Below are positions 32,747-43,092 of a stretch of 64,000 bases of DNA, in pieces. Source of the stretch: Erodium maritimum (Eukaryota; Streptophyta; Magnoliopsida; Geraniales; Geraniaceae). Location of the stretch: positions 70,736,513-70,800,512 of the forward strand of contig OY997593.1 in NCBI GenBank assembly GCA_963921825.1, read 5' to 3'. Below the pieces are notes generated by a model. It searched no databases and was not told the DNA's origin. It saw nothing but the letters and a program-made list of their open reading frames with translations. The first letter of the stretch is position 1. Each line of letters opens with the position of its first letter. The translations under genes were made by a program, and so were the position numbers.

Positions 32747-35549
32747 GTAAGAACCGCCCCCGGTCGAACCGGTGGATTTCGACGAAGTTTGACTTTCGGC
32801 TGGAAAAGTCAACCGATGACTCCGGAAGTCATTCGGGACCTTTCCGGGGCCCAAAGAGCTTAGTCGTTATCACGGTTAGCTTAGTTGGGCCATTTCTAGT
32901 ACTTTGACTGTATAATTGTAACGGTCAATTTTCGGTCAACGGGACCCTTTTTATCGACTAAAGCGGAAAATCAAGAGTGCTAGTTTTTTAGCTAAGGACA
33001 AGTGGTCCCTACTTGGACACTTGTCGCTATTAGCTTGGAGGGGAAGAAAAGAGGTCAAAATACCCATTCACCCCTCCCTTTTGTCCTTAAGTGGATGAGC
33101 ACCCAAAGGGGCTTTTGGTCTTTTCTCAATTTAGGTCTTTTAAGGAAAATGAAGATCAAAATTCAGCTCATTGTTTTTGTTGTAGCCGAAATTTTGAGAG
33201 AAAAATGGGAGGAGGAAGAACAAGGGTGTCTTGAAGAAGAAGAAAGGGAAAAAGGAGCTCTATGATCCAAGTTGTTATCTTCTACTCTCCAAAAATCTCA
33301 CCATCTTCTCCATCTCATTCTCCTAAAGGTAAGAACACTATCAAAATCTCTTTTCCATCAATTTCATTTCATGGGTTTTTCCTTGGGTTTTGCTAGAAGT
33401 TGTTGGGTTGAATCTCCTAGTGTTAGATGTTGTTGTAGAGATGTAATGGTTGTTTTGTGGTTGAAATCCTTGAGTTTTATGGGTTTTTGGAGTTGGAAAT
33501 CTCTTGGATTGTTGGAGTTTTGATGATTCCTACCTTGGGTAGAGGAGCTTTGATGTTATTTAACTATTTTGGGAGTTTTGATGGACTGAAAATGGAGTTT
33601 TTATGTTGATTTTCGGGGAAAAGGAGCTGGAGGTTGAAGAAGGGTGAGTCTGCCCAGGTTTGCCACGGATCCGTGACGGATACCGTGACGGGCGACGTCA
33701 CGGCTCCGTGATGGAGTTCGTGACGGCACACGTCACGGTCCCGTGACGTCATCCGTGACGGGTGGTGTCACGGTTCCGTGACCCATTCCGTGGCAGACCA
33801 GTTTTGGGTTCTTTTTGCGTGTTTTTCATCAAATTCGATCTTTTGTTGTGAACCGGCTTTTGGGAATGCTTTTGGGACTTTTCTTGCACTTTGGTTAGCC
33901 TTTAATTAGAGTTTAATTGTGATCCAAGACCTTGGAATCAAACTCGAGGGACGAAGACTACTTGGGGACCCGAGTGAAGAACGGAGAGGAAGCTAGCCGG
34001 AGTTCGTCAACTAGAAGTATTGTTAGAGGAAGACCACAAGGTAGGGAAAGTACTAACTCCTCGTGCATTTCAATACTAGTATGCCTATTAGGTTAATAAA
34101 ATCGGAAAGTTCCTAGAAATGCATATAGGATGCGAATAACTAGAATAATCGTCTTTCAATTACTAATAATCGGACGTGTCTAGTATGCATGCGTAGGATG
34201 TAAATAACTAGCTTAACTCGCTTTCAATACTTGGGAATTGTCGTGCTGGTAGATGGCCGTGATGAGCCCTAGGATTGCTTGTGTTTGCCTCACATGCCTT
34301 GGTTGCCTAGTTTGGATAAGATAAGAGTCTAATACAACTAGATGATTTGAATGTTGAACTTTGAATGCTTGAATGGTTATTTGATCGGATGCTTGGATGA
34401 ATGATTGTATGAATATTGAGTGTAATTGATTGTGCTAAATGGTACATGATCGGGTGAATGATAGACCGATGGAGTGCGATAGGTAAGTATATCGGTAAGT
34501 GTATATGTTATTCTCTTGTGAGTCTTTAAGTTGGGTTTTATACCGGTATGGCACCCACGCTGCGGTGTGGGTAGTGCCTGTAAGGTACCTACACCAAGGG
34601 GAATACTGGTGTGGGGTAGTACCTAAGCCGATGACTTGTGATCCGGTATGGTACCTACACCGAAGGAAATGCCGATGTGGGGTAGTATCATAGCCGGTGG
34701 ATTGGACCCTACGGGGCATTGGATTAGACCCTGCGGGGCATTGATTATTGGACCCTGCGGGGCAATTGGATGGTTTACCCTGTGGGGATTGGTTACTTGT
34801 TGATTTACCCGAGTATATGCGTCCTGCGGGAGCATTACCTTGGTTCCCGATGATCTATGGTCTTTTGGAAACGTTTCCGAGGGTCCCGACGAATGCGTCC
34901 TCATATGGATGTTTCCGGTATTCTCGACGTTATACGTCTTTGTGATGTCATGCGTCTCCTCCGGACCGAGGGAAAATCCGACATGACACAAAGAGTATTG
35001 TGGATCGGAGTGTGGTGACTTCATGTACCACGGTGGCACTTAAATGCTCTATCTTCTATTGATTGTCAAGAAGTGTATTGTTTCCCTTAATTTCTATGAT
35101 TATTGCTAGCTTCTTAAAAGCGTTAAATACCCGTTTTATTCCCGTATTTCAACATCTTCTTAGTTCTTCGTCTTATTGAGACCCGAACGAAATTGTGAAT
35201 TTCTATTTATTAAACTAAAAGGCTGTCATTGTTATGTATTTTCCCTACTGAGCGTAAGCTCACCCCTATTTGTTTATTTATTGTTGTTACAGGCTTGCTT
35301 GATGAGTAGTGGACTCGAGGCTCGGGAGCTTCTGTGGGTCCGAGTGCTTATTCTCTAGAGACGTTTATGGTCTTACTTTTGGTTATGAACCTTATGTTTA
35401 AAGGATTTATTATGCAGTTTTTACTTGAGATATTTTGATTGAACTAAACTTGGAGAGTTTAATTGGATTTGATACACTTTGATGTTGTACTTCGTATTAT
35501 CTTTAAGTCACGTCTCGAGTTCGGTCAATACCGAATTTGGGGCGTGACA
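32747..35549 (+). mobile_element. Long solo-LTR-like element A (2803 bp)
   Basis: It begins TGTAAGAACCGCCCC, ends GAATTTGGGGCGTGACA, and is flanked by AGTTG on both sides (32742-32746 and 35550-35554). TG...CA ends with a perfect 5 bp duplication are the signature of an LTR or a short LTR-like unit. There is no gag-pol, primer-binding site or second copy, hence solo. Inside are a TGACG-rich array (33661-33795), GACCCTGCGGGGCATTGG-type repeats (34690-34790), and the landmark TTTCCCTACTGAGCGTAAGCT near the 3' end, all or in part shared with elements B and C. Confidence 0.85.
33661..33795. repeat. Array of CCGTGACG/CGTCACGG words in element A
   Basis: About 130 bases contain at least eight TGACG or CGTCA cores, including one full TGACGTCA palindrome, spaced 8-20 bases apart. 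TGACG is the core bound by plant TGA/bZIP factors. Elements B and C lack this array at the matching place. Confidence 0.7.
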
Positions 35550-35559
35550 AGTTGGGTCG

Positions 35560-36290
35560 ATTGGTTTTCTCGTCTAAGTGATCTCTACCTCGACTTGAGT
35601 CCAATATGCATCGGTCTTTTTCGCTTTACCTCTTATGCTATCAACAGAATTGTTGAGTCATGTCTTTATCAACCGAACCTCCTCATCAACGCTCCATTTG
35701 AGTCTCAGAGGTGCAATTGATGTTTAATTCTTCGCTCGGCTCCTCGATGGCTTGGAGGGGGCGGATTGGGAAGGTTGGTCGGAGGCAAATTGTGACAATA
35801 CCGATTGGGAATTTTGCTCCGGGTTGGATTGCCATAGCGCCCATTGGGTGGGTTTGATGAGCGAGCTTAGTGATCAAATGTGAGACTAAAGCCGTTCTAC
35901 GTCGGTTGACTCGTCAACTCCATATCCTCAAGGCATAATTTGTAGTCGTTGACGTCGGACATGGAAGGGAGCTAAAACTTTTTTTTGTAGAAAAAAAGAG
36001 GTATAGAAGAGAAGAGGTGTGAATTATATTGAGGGTAGATAATGTATTTATAGGAATTTGATGGTTTTTTAAAAATATGTCGTCGCAACGTGGCACGTCG
36101 CCACTGGGCCAACGACAAGCCATTGGGCGCTACAACGACGCTCTCATCATTACAGTTTCCAACGGTGAGGCTCACTACAATGCGGTCCTACAAACGCCTC
36201 CTTCGTCGATGATTTGTTGTAGAAGGCGTGGCAACGCCTGCAACGAGCCGTGTGCGTAGAGCCTGCAATGACCTACTAGAGATGTTATAA
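35560..36290 (-). other. Degenerate transposon-like segment with a TATA box and a short broken frame
   Basis: On the minus strand CCTATAAATACATTATC (about 36055-36040) is followed by a leader and an ATG at 35962 that opens MSDVNDYKLCLEDMELTSQP and then hits a stop. The downstream DNA is Pro/Asn-rich in another frame. The layout resembles the 5' end of the Myb/SANT-like gene at 31422, but there is no domain to confirm it. Confidence 0.25.
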
Positions 36291-36299
36291 GGGAACGTT

Positions 36300-36920
36300 G
36301 TGATAATGCATGGACGTCAGTCAAGCTCTATTTTCTTTGAATCTTATATTTTTTGTATTTTGTTTGTTAGTGTATTTATATAAGATTTTTGTGTTTAGTT
36401 AAGTTAATGTTTTCATTACTTTTATCCTTTCAATAACACAAAGCCATAAAGATCCTCCCATAGAGCTAGTACACGAGGTTTTCCTTGGCAACTATCTTAT
36501 TTTAAATGTTTTATTTATTTATTTACATTTTTGCGTTAGTTAGAGTAGTTTTTCTTTTTTGAGCTTTTGACTGTGAGTGACTGGTTTTCTTAGGACGAGA
36601 GAGATTTTTAGTGTGAGAGCTTGATGAGGTCTCATCTTTAGGTGTTATTAGTTATCCTTTTCCCCATGTTTATACATGGTTTTGCCCTAAGTTTAATGTA
36701 GATTGCACGTTATTTTACTTTCCTTTTTCATCTTCGTTCTTCATGTTTCCTTATCTCTCACTAACATGTTTTTTTTGTGGTAAGAATCTTGGAGTAGGTA
36801 GTGAGGGAAAAAAACATATGGTCCGATCCAAGTTCGAGGGAAACGGCTTAAAGGACTCAAAGGCAGTCAACCAAGAGACTGTAGATGTGGAGCATCAGAT
36901 TTCATGCCGTGGAGAACACG
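36300..36920 (+). other. Non-genic flank of element B, possibly LTR-retrotransposon leader
   Basis: Contains TGTTAGTGTATTTATATAAG and GT-rich stretches as in LTR U3-R regions, then a purine-rich leader. No coding frame. Element B is inserted at 36925/40246, and the DNA beyond it (40251 on) may be the continuation. Confidence 0.25.
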
Positions 36921-36925
36921 TGGCA

Positions 36926-39900
36926 TGTAAAGACCGGCAAATTTAAGGTGGGATAATCTTTTGCAAAACAAAACATTGGAGTAAGTTTTCGCAAACAAGA
37001 TGCTTAAAAAAAAAGGAATTCAGGACTGAAGACGAGACTGGGCCAGGCTGAGCCCAATCGGAGACTCGCCGGCCCAGTCCGCTGAGACGCGAGGCCCAGC
37101 CCAAATGGGCGCGAGTTATAAGGGAAAACCCTAATCGAGGAGGCACTATTCACCTTCCCTAACCTTCGCCTCGCTCTCTCTCTCGTCTGCGTTCCCGACT
37201 TCCTCTCCGGCAGCGTGTCTGCTCCGATTCCGACCTCTTCTCCCTCATTCTTCTCCGGCAGATCCATCTCTACCTTCACCTCACCCCGCCTCGCACACTT
37301 CTCCCTCTTCTCCTTCCCTTCATAGCTCATCTGGAGCTTCAGTGAGAGAACCGACGCGTCGCCGGAGTTCTCAGCTCGGATTGGTCGTTCACAAGCTCGA
37401 ATCGAGCCTTCTCTCCTCCATTTTCTTCTTCTCCGTCCTCCTTTAGCCTGAAACCCCATCGAGACGGGCTCGATTGAGGCGGTTTCTGGGCGGGTCGTCG
37501 CCGGCAAACTCGCCAGTTTCAGATCTGAAACGGGGGCGGGTTTTGCTCGTGTCCGAGGCTCGACCGTCACGACACGGAGTCACCAGCTTCTCCTAGACCT
37601 CCGCTGCCCTCTTTTCCCCCTCTTCCGAGCGTCCCCGACGCTGTGCATGGTGGCCGGAGGACCGTGGCTCGCCGGAGTTGTACGAGCTCGAAGATGAGCA
37701 TGAACCGGGCCTTGGGCCTGGGGAAATGTTGGGACGGACGTCATCGGGCCAGACAGCAACAAAGGACAGGCCTTGGGTTGTGAAGGATTTGGGCCGGCAG
37801 ATGGTGTGGGCCTTGAGAAGGTCAGTTTAGACCTGATAGAGTTCGGGCCTTAGGCCCAGTTGGATGGGTCTGGACCGGGTCTGGACACGGGTCTGGACCG
37901 GGTTCGGGCTCGGATCCGGGTCAACCCGACTGGACAAAAATACTATTTTAAAATCAGTTTCAATTAAATATTGAATTAAATTTAATTGGTTTAAATTGGA
38001 TATCTAAGAGACAATCTTGGTTAAATCAGTGGACCCTTGGACAATTATTGGTTTTGATTGGACTTCTCTTTGTCAAACCTAGACGGCACTTCGCCCGAGC
38101 ACCAGGGCTTGGACCCGAGCTAGAAGAACGAAGATCACGCCGGAACCCGTGTGAAGAACGGAGTTGTGATCACTCGAGCTTTTGATCAGAGTTTTATTAA
38201 AGGAAGACCACGAGGTAGGGAAAGTCTTAATTTCTTAATTAACGCTTAGTATGCATGATTAGGATAATAAAATCGGAAAGGTCCTAGAATTGCCTATAGG
38301 ATGCGAATAACTAGAATAATCATATTTCAATTACTAATAAATGGATGAGTCTAGTATGCATGTTTAAGACGATGACAATTAGTGAAGTGTGCTTTCAATA
38401 CTTGGGAATTTGATTTACTGGTAGAGAGGCTGTGAAGAGCTCTCGGATTAGTTGTGTGCTAGGTTCACATGCTTGGTTGCTAATTGCTCGGTTAACTTAA
38501 GAGTCTAATGAAACTAGAGTAGCTCGTATGATTGAATGCTAGTTGGTTCGTTCACATGATGATTGATTGGTTGAATGAATACTTGGTTGATTTAGTGCTA
38601 TGTTGATATAACTGTTGATTGAACGGATGATCGAGTATGACTGGTTGTGCCACGGGGTACAATCAGGTGATCGATGTACCGCTGGTTCGTGACAGGTAAG
38701 CATACGGTAAGTGTGGAGTGTATTGGATGTCTTTGTATTGATGAACGTGTGTACTTCTGAGATTGAGGATTAAGTGAACGTCTTTGGTGTATTGTAGTGA
38801 AAGTGTGGTTCGATGAGAGTTGGTCGATGGACGTATTAGTGTATGTTTTCCTTTTTCTTGTTGTTAATGCTTGTTCCTTTATTCTTATCCTTGAAATGTA
38901 TGTTGTTTGTCTGCTTGCTTGGTGGTTGTTTGTTTCGGTACTACACCGGGGGGGGGGGGGTGTAATCCGGTGCCGTTGTGGTGGTTGGAGTTGGACAGAT
39001 ACAGTGAGTTATGGACTGAGTATTGGAGCCTGAGGGCATTGGTTATTGGATATTACGAGAGTTGATTATTGACCGATCCTGCGAGATATTTACTGATTAT
39101 GAGCAGATCCTGCGGGACAATTATTGATTATTGGCAGATCCTGCGGGACAATTATTTATTATTGGCAGATCCTGCGGGATATTATTGATTATTGGCAGAT
39201 CCTGCTGGATATTATTGATTATTGGCAGATCCTGCGGGATATATAGATTGGTTATGAGCATATCCTGCGGGATATTATTTGGGTTGCTTCTTGAGAGATG
39301 GTTACTAAGGTTCCACCCAAGGATGTGCGTCCCCATATAGCACTACCTTGGTTCCCTATGATCTATGGTCCTTTGGAGGTGTTTCCAGGAATCCCGACGA
39401 TGAGCGTCCTGAAGGGATGGTTTCCGGTAGCCCCGATGTTATGTGTCTCCTCTGGACCGAGGGAAAATCTGATATGATATGGGTACTCTGGTGGATCGGT
39501 ATATGGGAACCGAGGTGATCCCAGAATCTATCCATGGATCGGAGGCTTGAGAAAGCAAGTGGTTGGCAAGATATTGATTACTCCCATTTTACTCTTATTG
39601 ATCCGTTAAAGTATTTATTATGAACTTCTTTTTAAGTTACTGCTGTCTTGGAAAAAGCGATACTATTTCATTATCCGACTTCTATAACATTTCATTGATT
39701 TATAGAATTTACTCGTTCCCGTTGTGTCGATTTTCTATGTCAGGGCAATGTTCTCTGCTTATCCTCTGAGAGCGTTATCGTTACCCTCTAGAATGCGTTA
39801 TTGTCATCGTTGTTTCTTATTCGTTTATTATACCTTTCGTCTAAGGATTTTAAATACTTTTGTGACATCGAATCAAAGCAGCTTTAACATTAAACTTGGA

Positions 39901-40245
39901 GATTAACGTCATTTACGGTTTTCCCTACTGAGCGTAAGCTCATCCCTCTTTGTTTATTTATTGTGTGTACAGGTGTACTTGGGATCTAAGGGAATTCGAG
40001 GCTCGGGAGCTTCCGGATGTCTCGAGAGTTGTATTAGAGTTGTGTTGGTCCGCATTGTGGAACTTTATTTACCTTTTGTTACTTATCAAGTTTTGACACT
40101 ATATTTGAAGTTTAGATTGAATTATTGAGGAATACTTTGGACTCGTTTTCAGCTTTAAAAGGATTCATTTCAATTGTGCTACTTTTACCTCGTTTGTTTC
40201 AGGTCACGTCTCGAGTCTGGCCAAAACCGGATTTGGGGCGTGACA
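36926..40245 (+). mobile_element. Long solo-LTR-like element B (3320 bp)
   Basis: It begins TGTAAAGACCGGC, ends GGATTTGGGGCGTGACA and is flanked by TGGCA on both sides (36921-36925, 40246-40250). It shares with A and C the words GAGGTAGGGAAAG (38212), CTACTGAGCGTAAGCTCA (39926), GAGGCTCGGGAGCTT (40000) and the same end. A run of 12 G's lies at 38949-38960. A tandem array of about 31 bp units with CAGATCCTGCGGGA lies at 39071-39285. Coding frames of 188 and 78 codons are in GC-rich leader sequence and have no recognised domain. Confidence 0.88.
39071..39285. repeat. Tandem repeat, about seven units of 30-33 bp, inside element B
   Basis: Units read approximately GGCAGATCCTGCGGGATATT plus ATTGATTATT. 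Element A has four to five shorter GGACCCTGCGGGGCATT units at the matching position and element C has two (near 49600-49650), so copy number differs between insertions. Confidence 0.85.
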
Positions 40246-40250
40246 TGGCA

Positions 40251-43090
40251 ACATTAGAGCAAGGGTGCACTAGGATTTTCGCCTCGGAATTAGGGCACCA
40301 CACGCTTCACGTCGGGATATAAAAGAGTCACGTCGTGGAGGAGTATGTCCATGGTACAAACCACCGAGAGCCTTCGCTATGACCCTCTAACACGGGCTAT
40401 ATGTCGTGGAGATGGATCAGTAGATAGGACAAAGAGCCTCCATAATGAACCTTACACCGTGCACTCCATGCCGTGGAGATGGGAAGTTTAGTATCATCAC
40501 TATAGCGCTATACGACTTGGAGGTGGACAATGAAGTTGTGAATTAAAAAGTCCATAAATAGAAGAATGGAAGACTTGTGGTTATAAGAAAGATAACTCCA
40601 CTCAAATATCATATATAGATAGAGAAGCTATTTGAGGTCTTGTCTAAGAAAAAATAGAAAGATCATACCACTTGGAGAACTTCTACATGCTATATAGAGG
40701 CTTGGGAAACAAGGAGATATCAATGTTGAAAGAGCCAAATAGAGGATTGAAGGAAAAGAGGAAGTTGGTTACCTTGGTGATGATCTTACACATATTCATC
40801 TTAATACTCTCTAACCCTTTCTTCTTGCTCTTGATGCTTGTATCACCAACCTTAGTTTGTTGAGATTTGTGAATCCATAGCCTTGGATTTTTCATATCAT
40901 GACTATGGATGTTTGGATTTATGAGTCTAAACAATCAATTTGAGTTTAATTTGTGATCAATGTGGCTGATTGGTGATGATTTCATGTCTTCCATATCAAT
41001 TTCTTTTGGGTAAAAAACATGATTTGATTAACATGAAATTGGAACATTAATTGTTATAATTCGGTAATAAATAGCTTGATTATGCAATTGATGACATGAA
41101 TTGAGGATTGGTAAAGCCAATTTATTGGTTTAATATGTTGTGCAATGGACCTACCTAAATGGCTCAATTCACTTGCCATTTGGCTAATTGATTGAATTGC
41201 TAGAAGGGAAATCCAAGTGAGTAGTAAGTATATGGTTTCTTGGGGCAGTTTTGGGAGATGACATTTTAGATTTGTGGCGTTATTCATGCGATGAAACCGT
41301 CTTGTCAATCAAAATTAAGATTGTTGGTTGATAGACTCCCTAGAGTAGTCACTGTAGGAAGACGAGATGCAATTTGTGGTGACGCCACAAACCAGGATGC
41401 ATAGTTGGAATATGTCTTAGTCGCAGTTTGGGGACTGAAAGTGGTTGTCTTGTTCCAAGGAGATAACTAATTTCCTTTACTGTCGGGTAGGCGATTATCA
41501 GATTTCTATGATTAACACCAATAATATTTATGAAGAGAGAATGGAATTGAATTGGGTAGTCTCGTGATCCTACCCTTATCCAAGCACTAGAATACATTTC
41601 CCCTGACTTTGGTCTCGCATAGCCTTGCTTATGGACAAATACTGTACTTCCACTTTCATGTTGATCTAAGGTATCATATCATTCGTTGGGTAGAGAAATG
41701 TTAGGGCCATATAGTGACCCTGAGTGCCCGGGTTTCCCCTATGGTTGGGGAATTGCCAGTCCACTAATGATTGATCTATACAAAGGTTAGAATACCTTAT
41801 AGGTGGTTGGCGTAGACTTTTCTTTAAATGTCGCGTGTTAACTCGAGTCGCTTGGCTAGACCATCATGAAAGTCTTTAATCACATCATCACCACCACTAC
41901 GAATTACTCTTATTTGTATGTTTCATTTACCTCACATCTATAGCACTCTTGTTTGTCCCTATATTGAATTTCATGCTTCTCCATGGTAGTGATTTTCTTT
42001 CTCTTACCTTCCCCTCGAAGCAACTCCAAATATAGTGGATGTTACAATTCCCCTTTTCACTTATCGGACAACTTGTGTGAACGAAAAGTGTAAATAAAAG
42101 CTAAACTAGGGTAGTGACAACTTTAGTTTAGAATGAGATACTCACCGCTTCTCTGTGAATCGACCGATACTAATACTGTAAACTATATTGCTTGTTGAAT
42201 TGTCGTCTAGTGATCGAATACTAGATCAGGTAAAATATGAATTTAATCCAATAAGAAGACTTGTATGTCGGCGATCATTCAGGATCAACTCAATGATGAT
42301 GGAATATTCAAATTGAACACTTCATCTCATCACACCTGAGTATGTATAACCCTAGGGTTCGATCTAGTATGGATAAGGACCTTAATTGCACCTGATCTCA
42401 AAGAACCCCATAACCTATATGCATAACATATTGTTTAGACCCCGATGACAGTCTAACTACTTGCTAACAATTTCAATGAAGATAAAACATATAACATAGG
42501 TCGCTGCACTTTCTCTTTGTTATACTCTTTTCTTGATACAAGCTCTCCCTTATAGCGTGAAATCAACAAGATATGGGGAAACCATACCGACCGAGCTCTA
42601 AATGGAAGTAGGTTTTTCGGGAAGGTACATTCATATATTCGATCGAAAATGAGTCACAGCACAAAAGATCAAGATCGAAGTTGGATCGAGGTAGGAAATA
42701 AACGACTTGTTTCTTACTCAGATTGTTGTCACTCCCAATTCAGCATATACGATCTAAACAAAAACCAGTTAAAGTTGGGGAACAAATAGGACGTTTATAC
42801 TTAACCAATTGTTATTTTTAGTTCATCATGCACAAAGTAATAAATGATTTGTCTTGTATACATACAAGTCTCATGATATTCCTAAGTAAGAAGATTATCA
42901 AAAACCAACCTTTTTATTAACAAAAACTACAAAACAAGAATGAATGAATACATTTTTTTTCCTTCTATCCGCAACAAGATTTGCTCTAACAGCGCATCAT
43001 TTATACTCATCTGAGAACACTTTTATGCTAGTAGTGGAAACCCCCACCCAAAACGACGCCAAAACATAAAAAAAACACTCAAAACGCAAA
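40251..43090. other. Non-genic repeat-like DNA
   Basis: No open frame above 85 codons and no domain. The stretch 42120-42180 (GATACTCACCGCTTCTCTGTG and ATCGACC) and the purine-rich texture recall the ends of Ty3-type elements, but no LTR pair or target duplication was found. Bases 42950-43090 are probably the 3' untranslated region of calnexin. Confidence 0.3.
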
Positions 43091-43092
43091 CT

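Noticed and set aside
37004..37570. 188-codon minus frame in element B
   Set aside because: Low-complexity GC-rich leader sequence, antisense to the element, with no recognisable domain.
39071..39285. Regularly spaced repeats considered as a CRISPR-like array
   Set aside because: Units are directly tandem without unique spacers, in a plant nuclear transposon.
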